A DNA stretch of 64,000 nt from Candidatus Thorarchaeota archaeon (GTDB taxonomy: Archaea; Asgardarchaeota; Thorarchaeia; Thorarchaeales; Thorarchaeaceae). The position numbers and the translations under genes were made by a program. The stretch covers positions 1-64,000 of the forward strand of contig JAEOUN010000095.1 in the NCBI GenBank assembly GCA_016839245.1. Reading direction: 5' to 3'. Below, piece by piece: positions 17,578 to 26,178 of this stretch; positions within the stretch are counted from its first letter, which is position 1; the number at the start of each line of letters is the position of its first letter. The notes under the pieces are model-generated. The model made no database searches, was not told where the DNA came from, and saw only the letters and a program-made list of their open reading frames with translations.

Positions 17578-20408
17578 CCGACTACATCAGTGTCCGAAAA
17601 GCTGAGGAACACAACCTCAAGTCAATTGATGTAGACATCCCTCGAGACCGTTTGGTCGTTGTGACTGGTCCGAGCGGCTCTGGTAAATCCACTCTTGTCC
17701 TTGACACTATTTTTGCAGAGGGACAGAGGCGTTACGTTGAGAGTCTGAGCTCCTATGCTCGAAGATTCCTTGGACGGTTAGATAAACCCAAAGTCGAAAA
17801 GATTACCGGTCTTCCTCCTGCCATCTCAATTGAACAGAAAGGTCGTACGAAGAATCCTCGGTCCACCGTTTCGACCAGTACCGAGATCCACGATTACTTA
17901 CGACTTCTCTATGCCAACATTGGCATCGCTCACTGTGTCCAGTGCGGTCTTCCTATGGAGCAGTTGACAGCAGAGTCTGCTGCTCGTCTTCTCCTTGATG
18001 AGAATGGTGGACAACGAATTCACATTCTCGCACCGATTGTCTGTGGCGAAGTTGGCAGACATGAGGAATGCTTGGATGGGCTTCACAAGAATGGATTCGT
18101 ACGAGTCCGTGTTGATGGTGAGGTCATGGACATCGACCAAGTTGACCTTGATGCTCGGAGGAAACATGATATCGATGTCGTGGTAGATAGATTGGAATTG
18201 AATCAAAAAAACAGAGAGCGATTGATTGGCTCTCTCGAAACTGCACTTGAGACCGGTGATGGACGAGCAATCATCTCTCGGGAAGGTGTAGATGATCTTA
18301 CCTTTGCTGAACAGCTAATGTGTCCCAAGTGTGGGATACAATATGAGAAACTTGGCCCGAAGGCATTCTCATATAATAGGCCTGATGGTGCATGTCCTGT
18401 CTGTAATGGACTTGGTGTTACGATGTCCATAGATCCCGAGCTCGTTGTTCCAGACAAGAATATGACAATCCATGAGGTAAGTCGTTATATCAATGGGGGC
18501 GAACGGAGCTGGTGGAACGACCGCCTTATTGCTCTGGGAGAACTTCTTGGCTTTGACATGGAGACCCCTATTAGCAACCTCAAAATGTCTCAAATGGAGA
18601 CCTTGATGTGGGGACGTCCAGAGTATGTCCTTCATTACACACAAATAGGTCAAAATTCGACTTGGGAGATTTCAAGGAAATGGTACGGTCTTATCCCATG
18701 GCTTGAAAAGATGTTTGACAGGGGAAAGGCTAGCGATAAGGCATATCACCGTTGGTGGGCACAACGGATAGCAAATGACTTCTCTCGAAAGACTACGTGC
18801 GAGGCTTGTGGAGGTAGAAAACTCAAACCTGAGAGTCTTGCAGTGACAGTTGCTGGAAAACCCATCGATGAGATTACTTCAATGACCATCAAGAGTGCGA
18901 CTGAGTTCTTCGAGAACATTACACTAACAGAGAGAGAACGCAAGATTGCTGAACTGGTTCTCAAAGAGATCAAAGCACGGCTTAATTTCTTGCTTGCAGT
19001 GGGCCTTGATTATCTCAGTCTTGATAGGGCATCAATGACTCTATCTGGAGGAGAAAGCCAGCGTATTCGTTTGGCTACACAAATCGGCTCTGCTCTGACC
19101 GGAGTACTATATTGTTTGGATGAACCGTCAATTGGTCTCCACCCTCGCGATGTTGGCAAACTCATTGATACATTCTACCATCTGAGGTCTCTAGGCAACA
19201 CTGTAGTAGTCATTGAACATGACCGTGATACAATCACTGCAGCTGATCATCTCATCGACCTCGGACCATTAGCTGGGGTGAATGGCGGTAGACTAGTAGC
19301 AGAAGGGCCACCAGCTGAGGTGCTCGCAGATCCTAAGTCCTTAACTGCTCAATATCTCGCAGGAAAGAAGCAGATTCCTATCCCGGATATAAGAAGAGTT
19401 GGAATAGGTCGAAAGATTACGATTAGAGGAGCTCGTGCTAACAACCTCAAGAACATCAACGTGGACTTCCCCCTTGGTACACTCATCTGTGTCACGGGAG
19501 TGTCTGGAGCAGGGAAGAGCTCATTGACTCATGAGATACTCTACAAAGCATTAGCACAGAAGATTAACAGGGCTAGTATAGTTCCAGGTGATCATGATGG
19601 CATTGATGGGATTGAGAATCTTGATAGGATGATCCTGGTCGACCAGTCCCCCATTGGAAGGACGCCTCGAAGTAATCCAGCCACATACACTAAGACATTT
19701 GGTGGCATTCGAGAACTCTTTGCTATGATGCCTGAGGCCAAAGCACGAGGGTATGGTCCTGGACGCTTCAGCTTCAATACACGAGAAGGTCGATGCGAGA
19801 AGTGTAAAGGAAGTGGAGTGCTTCATGTTGAGATGCATTTCATGTCTGATGTTTTTATGACCTGTGATGTGTGTAAGGGTAACCGCTTTGATAGAGAGAC
19901 CCTTGAGATCACTTACAAGGGAAAGAACATCACAGAGGTGCTTGATCTGACAATCGATGAGGCTCTGGAGTTCTTTGAAGATATTCCAAAGGTTGCTGAC
20001 AGACTTCGAACACTTGTTGATGTTGGGCTTGGATATCTTCAATTGGGACAACCTGCGACTACTCTATCTGGAGGAGAAGCGCAACGCATGAAACTTGCCT
20101 CCGAACTTGCTCGTACAGCAACTGGCAACACACTCTATATAATGGACGAACCATCAACCGGTCTATCTGCTTCAGATGTCCATGTATTACTTGAGGTAGT
20201 CAATCGACTCGTTGAAGCTGGGAACACAGTTGTAATTGTAGAACATAATCTTGAGATCATTAAAACTGCTGACTTTGTGATCGATCTTGGTCCCGATGGA
20301 GGCGATGGCGGCGGTGAGCTGGTTGCAACTGGAACACCTGAAGACATTGTGAAGATCAAGAAGTCCTACACAGGTAAACATCTCAAAACAGTGCTTCAAC
20401 GCCTGTAA
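17574..20408 (+). CDS. uvrA: second full-length excinuclease subunit A
   Basis: This is a second UvrA of 944 residues, encoded immediately after the first with an ATGA overlap. It keeps both Walker A motifs (GPSGSGKST, GVSGAGKSS) and both signature motifs (LSGGESQR at 490-497; LSGGEAQR in the second half). Its zinc-finger cysteines are also present (CVQCG, CPKCG...CPVC, CEKCKG...CDVC). It also has the UvrB-binding block (HILAPIVCGEVGRHEE...), unlike the class II UvrA2 proteins of bacteria, which lack it. It is therefore a true UvrA by content and could form homodimers or pair with the neighbouring UvrA. It probably arose by duplication or separate transfer, judging from obvious divergence between the two. 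Confidence 0.94.
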   Translation: MTDYISVRKAEEHNLKSIDVDIPRDRLVVVTGPSGSGKSTLVLDTIFAEGQRRYVESLSSYARRFLGRLDKPKVEKITGLPPAISIEQKGRTKNPRSTVSTSTEIHDYLRLLYANIGIAHCVQCGLPMEQLTAESAARLLLDENGGQRIHILAPIVCGEVGRHEECLDGLHKNGFVRVRVDGEVMDIDQVDLDARRKHDIDVVVDRLELNQKNRERLIGSLETALETGDGRAIISREGVDDLTFAEQLMCPKCGIQYEKLGPKAFSYNRPDGACPVCNGLGVTMSIDPELVVPDKNMTIHEVSRYINGGERSWWNDRLIALGELLGFDMETPISNLKMSQMETLMWGRPEYVLHYTQIGQNSTWEISRKWYGLIPWLEKMFDRGKASDKAYHRWWAQRIANDFSRKTTCEACGGRKLKPESLAVTVAGKPIDEITSMTIKSATEFFENITLTERERKIAELVLKEIKARLNFLLAVGLDYLSLDRASMTLSGGESQRIRLATQIGSALTGVLYCLDEPSIGLHPRDVGKLIDTFYHLRSLGNTVVVIEHDRDTITAADHLIDLGPLAGVNGGRLVAEGPPAEVLADPKSLTAQYLAGKKQIPIPDIRRVGIGRKITIRGARANNLKNINVDFPLGTLICVTGVSGAGKSSLTHEILYKALAQKINRASIVPGDHDGIDGIENLDRMILVDQSPIGRTPRSNPATYTKTFGGIRELFAMMPEAKARGYGPGRFSFNTREGRCEKCKGSGVLHVEMHFMSDVFMTCDVCKGNRFDRETLEITYKGKNITEVLDLTIDEALEFFEDIPKVADRLRTLVDVGLGYLQLGQPATTLSGGEAQRMKLASELARTATGNTLYIMDEPSTGLSASDVHVLLEVVNRLVEAGNTVVIVEHNLEIIKTADFVIDLGPDGGDGGGELVATGTPEDIVKIKKSYTGKHLKTVLQRL

Positions 20409-20432
20409 TGGCAAAATCATTCCAAACGTTTT

Positions 20433-20663
20433 CTACGTTAATTCTTCATTGTACTCTCTTGGTGGGTTTTTGTAGATGAAATATGCTATGTACAGAAGTG
20501 ATACAATTGATGCCATTATTGCGATGGAAAATAAGACAACTATGTTCATAGAAGTCACTACATAGATGATTCCCGCAAGAACATAGAACAAGATGTTGAC
20601 ATAGATCAACCTGTGGAAATATTTTCTACCTGCATCATCATATTGAATGAAAACATCTCCCAC
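20433..20663 (-). CDS. small two-helix membrane protein
   Basis: The 76-residue product has two hydrophobic segments (about residues 20-40 and 43-64) flanked by charged ends, with an acidic/basic tail (KNPPREYNEEL). It is convergent with uvrA (24 bp between stops). Family unknown. An ATG start at 20663 is available. It resembles other small archaeal membrane proteins, but no function can be inferred. Confidence 0.5.
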   Translation of the reverse strand: MGDVFIQYDDAGRKYFHRLIYVNILFYVLAGIIYVVTSMNIVVLFSIAIMASIVSLLYIAYFIYKNPPREYNEELT

Positions 20664-21078
20664 TCTGTTCGACCTTTTTCCTTCTTATGTACTAGAAACA
20701 TATCAAATATTCTATAAATCAATCTCAAAGATATTCCAAGATTAAGTGGGATTTGTGTATACAGGTAACAAGGATGAAAAAAGTTGACAACTCACTCGCA
20801 TTTTTTCTCGATTTAATGAAGCGCGCGTTATGGCTTCGATTTCTCGACAGGTCACATGTTTTTTGAAAATTAAAATACAAGTGATGAGCAATAAAATAGC
20901 TCTTATAACGTTTTAAATTCAATTTAAATATCTATAGACTTAATAAAATGATTAATAAACTTATATAACATCATAAATCAAAATATATGTCATATGATGT
21001 GTTCTAAGAAAAATTAATACCAAATGCGAAGGAAATACTCATACCCTATTTAAATGGAACTTACAAATTTTTATTTGC
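20664..21078. other. AT-rich intergenic region
   Basis: These 415 bases are very AT-rich from about 20900 on. A palindrome TTTAAATTCAATTTAAA lies at 20912-20928 and a TATA-like CTTATATAAC near 20960, consistent with promoter DNA. A 65-codon minus-strand frame (20725..20922) has unbalanced composition and no ribosome site and is judged not real. No tRNA seen. Confidence 0.5.
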
Positions 21079-21624
21079 TTGCGTCACAGGACTTCTGTGA
21101 TTGGCCGCCGGGAGGCCGCATACGCAATGATACAGCGAGAGGAAACATCGAAAGTCATCGATTTGACTTCCATTGATAGACCTGATACTCTTAGGGAGGC
21201 TGACCTCAGAACTCGCCTCAGAACATTTCCTAGAGACGCCCAGTCTTGGTTCTCACTCGGTGCTTATCTCCGATCCGTTGGCCGCCTTAAAGAAGCTGAA
21301 GAAGCCTTAAGGAAGGCAATATCTCTCAATCCTGGTCCAATTCATTTTTGGGAAGAACTAGCCAGAATACTAATGGACATGGGGCGTTTCGAAGAAGCTT
21401 ACAACCTCTACGACTCTGGAAAACGAACTGCTTCCTCCTCAATAAAGACAGATTTTGAAAAGATGCGGATGTTGGAGAAGAAAGTTGATGGCTGTGATGA
21501 AACCTCTCCCTGTATCTCATGTAAGGACTATTCATATTATGGTTGCTCGAAGGGTGGGACATGTGAGTCAATTCTCCAGTGGCGGTTGAAAATTCGTAAG
21601 ATGACTGCGGACCAATCCCATTGA
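21079..21624 (+). CDS. TPR protein with C-terminal cysteine cluster
   Basis: The 181-residue product has two TPR units at about residues 55-115, with the typical WFSLGAYLRSVGRLKEAEEA and WEELARILMDMGRFEEAYN repeats. After a helical spacer comes a C-terminal cluster of five cysteines: C139, C145, C148, C156 and C162. That spacing could bind zinc or an iron-sulfur cluster. The frame starts at TTG 21079, but GTG 21097 or ATG 21127 are plausible starts, so the N-terminus is uncertain. It lies between the uvrBAA operon and uvrC, in the same direction, though 178 bp before uvrC. Whether it takes part in repair cannot be told. Confidence 0.65.
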   Translation: MRHRTSVIGRREAAYAMIQREETSKVIDLTSIDRPDTLREADLRTRLRTFPRDAQSWFSLGAYLRSVGRLKEAEEALRKAISLNPGPIHFWEELARILMDMGRFEEAYNLYDSGKRTASSSIKTDFEKMRMLEKKVDGCDETSPCISCKDYSYYGCSKGGTCESILQWRLKIRKMTADQSH

Positions 21625-21801
21625 ACCTGTGATGAACATTTTTGCTGATTTATCGCTTGTCTGCTGAGCGAAGACAGCCACCACTAGTCAAATTAATCTA
21701 AAATGGATCATCTGTGTCATAATTTCTCATGTGCATTGTAAGACGATTGTCAAATCCAAGGAGTTTTAGAAGCTAAGTAATCTACAGAGAGATGGTAAAT
21801 A

Positions 21802-23613
21802 ATGTCGAATCTCGCAGTTCTTGTAAGGGACCTACCTGATCAGCCAGGAGTCTATCTTTGGAAGGATGAGAAAGGTGAGATTTTATACGTTGGAAAAGCA
21901 AAGCGACTCAGACGAAGGGTTGGATCATATCTCAGAAAGACCGGTCTCTATCGGAGAACCTGGGAGATGATGCAACAGGCACGCGATTTGGAAACTATCA
22001 TTACCAATACTGAGAGAGAGGCATTGATTCTGGAACAGACACTCATCAAGAAACACAAGCCTCGATTTAATATTGCTTTGAAAGATGATCGCAAGCACGC
22101 ATGGATTCGAGTGGATACAAGGGATACAATTCCGACATTTGAGGTAACTCGTGATACAAAGAAAGATGGCGCAACATATTTCGGTCCATATGGAAGCACA
22201 AAACGATTGGAGCGTTTCATGGACACAATTCGAAAGAGCATCCCTGTAGCTATGTGCAAGGAACCTACCAATGTAAGACGTGCATGCATGGACTACCACC
22301 TTAATAGGTGTACAGGACCCTGTGAGAACTTTATTTCACTTGTTGAGTATTGCAAGCTCGTTGAACAAATGTGTATGTACCTTGAAGGGCGTTCTGAGGA
22401 TCTTACACAGACAATTCGTGAACAAATGGAAGTCGCTTCAAAAAATATGGATTTTGAAGTCGCAGCTGAATTACGTGATAGATTGACTGACATTGAAATC
22501 ATAATGAGTCGCCAAAAAGTTGTCGAATTTGATGGAGCAAACAGGGATATCCTTGGTATCTCTAGAACTGAACAAGCTGCTCTCGTGGAAATGTTGATTG
22601 TTCGTAGTGGACGTTTAATTGGACAGGATAATTTCTATTTTGAAATTGATCTAGATATCAAGGATACTGAAGTTCTTACTGCCTTTCTTGAGCAGTTCTA
22701 TTTTGATATTCCTAAGATACCTGACGAAATCATCCTTCCTTGCGCTATTCCAGATATGAAAGAACTTAGTAAATGGTTGACTGAAACAAATGGGCATGAG
22801 GTGAGAATTAGTGAACCTTCTGACAACCGAACTGCCGAATTGGTTGAGATGGCAAACAAGAATGCATATCGATCATTACGAAAGATGCTGATTCTTGGAG
22901 AGAGTGAAGACGAAATTGTTCATGAAGGTGTCAAGCAACTGAAGGAGATTCTCGGACTTGGTAATGCTCCAATGCACATCGAAGGATTTGATATTGCTAA
23001 CATTCAGGGAACCGATCCAACTGGTTCGTGTGTTGTATTCAAAAATGGCGAACCTGACAACAAAAGATATCGAATGTTCCGTGTTCGAATTAAGGACACT
23101 CCTGATGATTATGCAATGATGCGTGAGGTTGTCTATCGACGATATCATGGAGTATTAGAACATGGATATCCTCTTCCTGACTTGATTTTAATTGATGGCG
23201 GCAAAGGACAACTCGGAGTGGCTGCTCAAGCTTTGAAGGACTTGGGCCTTGAGTATATACCTCTTGTATCTGTTGCCAAGAAGGAAGAACGAATCTTTAC
23301 TCGTACGAATTCAGAAGGAATTCTTCTCGATTCTACATCGGAGGGACTGCGGTTAATTCAACATATCCGGGATGAGGCACATAGATTTGCTCAAAAATAC
23401 CATCATAAACTTAGGGAGAAACGATTTACTGGTTCCATTCTTGAAGAAGCTCCTGGAATTGGCCCAAAGAGAAGAATAGCACTACTTGATGCATTTGGAA
23501 GTTTGGAGTGCATTAGCAAAGCAACCATGGAAGAACTTTCGCAGGTGGATGGTATGTCAACCAAGTCCGCCAAGATTTTACGTGAATGGCTTGACAAAGA
23601 GGGTCCGGATTAA
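21802..23613 (+). CDS. uvrC: excinuclease ABC subunit C
   Basis: UvrC makes the two incisions flanking damage after UvrB recruitment. The 603-residue protein has an N-terminal GIY-YIG nuclease (PGVYLWKD...ILYVGKAKRL, residues 13-40), a UVR motif at about residues 205-235 (DFEVAAELRDRL), and an RNase H-like 5' nuclease domain. That last domain contains FDIANIQGTDPTGSCVVF and LILIDGGKGQL. The C-terminus has a helix-hairpin-helix pair (APGIGPKRRIALLDAFGSL). Length and motifs are complete. It stands 1.4 kb after uvrA rather than in the same operon. Confidence 0.96.
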   Translation: MSNLAVLVRDLPDQPGVYLWKDEKGEILYVGKAKRLRRRVGSYLRKTGLYRRTWEMMQQARDLETIITNTEREALILEQTLIKKHKPRFNIALKDDRKHAWIRVDTRDTIPTFEVTRDTKKDGATYFGPYGSTKRLERFMDTIRKSIPVAMCKEPTNVRRACMDYHLNRCTGPCENFISLVEYCKLVEQMCMYLEGRSEDLTQTIREQMEVASKNMDFEVAAELRDRLTDIEIIMSRQKVVEFDGANRDILGISRTEQAALVEMLIVRSGRLIGQDNFYFEIDLDIKDTEVLTAFLEQFYFDIPKIPDEIILPCAIPDMKELSKWLTETNGHEVRISEPSDNRTAELVEMANKNAYRSLRKMLILGESEDEIVHEGVKQLKEILGLGNAPMHIEGFDIANIQGTDPTGSCVVFKNGEPDNKRYRMFRVRIKDTPDDYAMMREVVYRRYHGVLEHGYPLPDLILIDGGKGQLGVAAQALKDLGLEYIPLVSVAKKEERIFTRTNSEGILLDSTSEGLRLIQHIRDEAHRFAQKYHHKLREKRFTGSILEEAPGIGPKRRIALLDAFGSLECISKATMEELSQVDGMSTKSAKILREWLDKEGPD

Positions 23614-23690
23614 CCAATTACTTGAAGTCCGACAGAAAGAAATAGTGGCTTTGCTTATACGTAGATATTTTACTAAAGTGGCGGAATCAA

Positions 23691-23930
23691 ATGGCAATCC
23701 GTATATTATTGACCATAACGATAGAGCAAGGTTACACCGAGGAGATTCAATCTATACTGAAAACTTTTGATGAAGTATCCTCAGTATGCATAGTCAATCA
23801 TGGATGTTATGACATTATTGCAGTTGTAGATGTAGAATCCTTTGATAGCTATCGTACTTTTGCAATTGACAAGATTGGGAAATTGCAGCACATAGAAGAT
23901 TATACATCATTTATTACTCTAGATGATTGA
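23691..23930 (+). CDS. stand-alone Lrp/AsnC-type ligand-binding (RAM) domain
   Basis: The 79-residue product has the alpha/beta pattern of the Lrp/AsnC effector-binding domain: an opening beta strand IRILLTITIEQG, the G-x-YD-x-IAVVDV strand, and a final IEDYTSFITLD. No helix-turn-helix is attached. Stand-alone RAM domains usually bind amino acids and assemble into oligomers, sometimes with full Lrp proteins. It lies about 80 bp after uvrC and is convergent with an amino acid permease, which fits an amino acid theme. Confidence 0.75.
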   Translation: MAIRILLTITIEQGYTEEIQSILKTFDEVSSVCIVNHGCYDIIAVVDVESFDSYRTFAIDKIGKLQHIEDYTSFITLDD

Positions 23931-23953
23931 TTCTCAAATTATTCAGAAAATAT

Positions 23954-25411
23954 TTACCCGACGTTTTTTTCTTGTTCAAGTGCCTTACTATTTTTCTCAT
24001 TAATATGAGTGCTATTCTTATTCCAGCTATAAATTAGAAAGACAAGAATTCCAATGATACTAAGTATTCCTCCTAGTTGCAAGGCAAACATATCCAAGGT
24101 TGGTACAAGAATCAAACAGGTGACTACACCAAGGATTGGGATTAATGGGAAAAGTGGCGCTTTGAAAGTTCCAGGAACACTGAGTCCTTTTCTTCTAAGT
24201 ATAATTACTGAAAAGTTGACAATTGACAATCCAATAAGATAACTAAAATCTGAGAGATGTGCAACGAGATTCACGTTTCCAAGAGACGCAAAGACTGCTA
24301 CAAGAATGAACGTGAATATCAGTGCTGGAATAGGCGTCTTTCTTTTCTTACTTACGCTTTCAAGAATTTCAGGGAAATATCGATCCCTACCCATCGAATA
24401 GATAACCCGCGCAGATGCCAAAAATGTTGCATTAAGAGCGGCATAATTGGAAGCAGCCATCCCTGCCAGACCCAGGTAAAATGCACCTTGGCCAATCATT
24501 TCTCCATATGCATAGGAAATTGGAGTATATGAGTTGGAAATGTCTGTATATGGAACTACGCCAACAAGAACCAGTGATACTGCCATATAAATTAGTGTGG
24601 AGATAAGAAGGGTTAGCATAATTGCCCGCGGGATGTTTCTTGCTGGTTCTTTAATCTCCTCTGCAGCTGTTGATATGAGTTCAAAACCAACGAATGAGAT
24701 ATAGATGAATGAAACTGTTGCCATAAAAGTGAAAATACTAAGATCTGGGTGTACGAGTAAAACATTTTCTGGTTTGATGAAAAACAACCCAATCGCTATG
24801 AAGAAAAAGAGAACCAATGATTGAATGATATTTAGTATACCAAGAACATTTGTTACACCTTTGATGCTTATGTAGTTAGTAATGAAAGTGATTAATGTGA
24901 TTATGATTGCTATGAATCCCACGGTCACACCTGTAGAAGTTGGTATAAAGACAGAAAGTGTGTGTGCAACAGCTAATGCATAGAGGCCACAAGCAACAAT
25001 GTTGCCAATGAAGAGAAACCACCCTGTGAGAAAGGCTGGGAATCCACCAATTGTATCATGCACAAATGTGTATCCACCTCCCTCTTTTGGAATAGAGCAG
25101 GCAAGTTCTGCATAGTTGATTGCTGTAAAAACAGTGAGTATTCCAGTAATGAGGTATGCCATGACTAAAAGTGGTCCAATAATCCCTGCAGCAATGCCAG
25201 AGATGACATAGATGCCACCACCCAACATGGCGCCCATACCAATGCTTACAGCTCCCCAGAGTCCAAGACGTCGAGCAAACGTTTCGCCTCCATGAGAGTC
25301 TTCTGGACTTATTACCAATTGGTCCACAACCTGTGATTCAATAATACTGCACACTAAAAGCGAGTCAGTCCAGCACCGTTTTTTGTGGTCTTTTTGAAGC
25401 TTTTGTATCAT
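23954..25411 (-). CDS. amino acid permease, APC superfamily
   Basis: The 485-residue protein has about 12 transmembrane helices. The hallmark of the family is visible near the start of helix 1: GAVSIGMGAMLGGGIYVISG. A conserved segment after helix 2 (NYAELACSIPKEGGGYTFV) matches the APC family motif. The first about 45 residues are hydrophilic, which is long for the family. The annotated ATG at 25411 may be too early, but no other ATG precedes helix 1. It probably imports amino acids, substrate unknown. A ferredoxin gene starts 118 bp upstream on the opposite strand. Confidence 0.85.
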   Translation of the reverse strand: MIQKLQKDHKKRCWTDSLLVCSIIESQVVDQLVISPEDSHGGETFARRLGLWGAVSIGMGAMLGGGIYVISGIAAGIIGPLLVMAYLITGILTVFTAINYAELACSIPKEGGGYTFVHDTIGGFPAFLTGWFLFIGNIVACGLYALAVAHTLSVFIPTSTGVTVGFIAIIITLITFITNYISIKGVTNVLGILNIIQSLVLFFFIAIGLFFIKPENVLLVHPDLSIFTFMATVSFIYISFVGFELISTAAEEIKEPARNIPRAIMLTLLISTLIYMAVSLVLVGVVPYTDISNSYTPISYAYGEMIGQGAFYLGLAGMAASNYAALNATFLASARVIYSMGRDRYFPEILESVSKKRKTPIPALIFTFILVAVFASLGNVNLVAHLSDFSYLIGLSIVNFSVIILRRKGLSVPGTFKAPLFPLIPILGVVTCLILVPTLDMFALQLGGILSIIGILVFLIYSWNKNSTHINEKNSKALEQEKNVG

Positions 25412-25528
25412 TCATGAAAAAGATAGAAAATCTTGCATCTGCAATGTCGCACCCCGAAATTTAAATGGGACTGCGTTGCGGTCAGCGTGTGGGACTTGCA
25501 AAAAAAGTCCGATAAAGAAGTGATCCAA

Positions 25529-25711
25529 ATGATCTGGAAAGTAACTGATGCGTGTACTGCTTGCGGAACTTGTGCTGATGTTTGTCCTGTTGATCCAACC
25601 CTATATGTGGTCAAGGATAAAGCAGAATTTCAAGTTGCCCGTGCTGATGAGTGCACCGAATGCTATGCCTGCGTAGATAGCTGTCCTGAAGGCGCTATTG
25701 AAGAGGCATAA
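25529..25711 (+). CDS. 2[4Fe-4S] ferredoxin
   Basis: A 60-residue ferredoxin begins at ATG 25529 (MIWKVTDACTACG). Two CxxCxxCxxxCP motifs are visible: C9, C12, C15, C19 and C42, C45, C48, C52. That is the classical clostridial-type bis-[4Fe-4S] fold. The frame is open from 25433, but the extra 32 residues resemble no ferredoxin and are probably untranslated. It acts as a low-potential electron carrier in the cytosol; the partner is unknown. Two hairpins follow the stop. Confidence 0.9.
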   Translation: MIWKVTDACTACGTCADVCPVDPTLYVVKDKAEFQVARADECTECYACVDSCPEGAIEEA

Positions 25712-25729
25712 GAGAAGCGAAATCGCCAA

Positions 25730-25802
25730 CTCTCACGTGATAGTGAGAGAAGGTTGGACGGGAACACCTCTTTACGAGATGGTGTTCCTGTCAGTGTATC
25801 TC
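25730..25802 (+). terminator. double hairpin after ferredoxin
   Basis: The first stem pairs CTCTCAC (25730-25736) with GTGAGAG (25743-25749), 6-nt loop. The second pairs GGAACACC (25761-25768) with GGTGTTCC (25781-25788). T-rich DNA (CTCTTTTTG) follows about 10 bases later. This fits a terminator for the plus-strand ferredoxin gene. Confidence 0.6.
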
Positions 25803-25819
25803 TTTTTGTATCTCGTTTT

Positions 25820-26080
25820 TCAACTCTTGATTTTATATGGAGTGCCAAGAATTGAATCAAAGTATTGTTGTAATGAATCATCGTTTAGGATAATCCGTAC
25901 ATTTGCAAACTCATCTTGATTAGGATCAAATGTACAAACGATTCTTTCAATCTGTGATTGATCTTCAAGTCGTAAGCTGACATGTTCCTCATCAATTTCT
26001 TCATGCATCTTAAGGTCGTCCCGTATTTGTTCCAATTTTCTGCGGTATTCTTTTGCAGCGACTCTATAGAATAATTTCAT
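25820..26080 (-). CDS. small charged hypothetical protein
   Basis: The 86-residue product begins MKLFYRVAAKEYRRKL and is rich in charged residues, with a coiled helix at residues 1-40 followed by beta-like segments. ATG 26080 is used. No family is recognised. It is divergent from the secreted phospholipase D-like gene and shares about 100 bp of upstream DNA with it. No membrane segment or cysteine cluster is seen. Confidence 0.5.
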   Translation of the reverse strand: MKLFYRVAAKEYRRKLEQIRDDLKMHEEIDEEHVSLRLEDQSQIERIVCTFDPNQDEFANVRIILNDDSLQQYFDSILGTPYKIKS

Positions 26081-26178
26081 GATTTATCTCTCTTCCAATA
26101 GTGCATTTAGTTTATAGGGTAATGTATAAGTGATTTAGTCTGATAAATTTATGACTATCTACGTTTGGAGGACGTGAC

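Noticed and set aside
20725..20922. 65-codon minus-strand frame in the gap after uvrA
   Set aside because: Composition is unlike neighbours, no ribosome site, and it lies in AT-rich promoter-like DNA.
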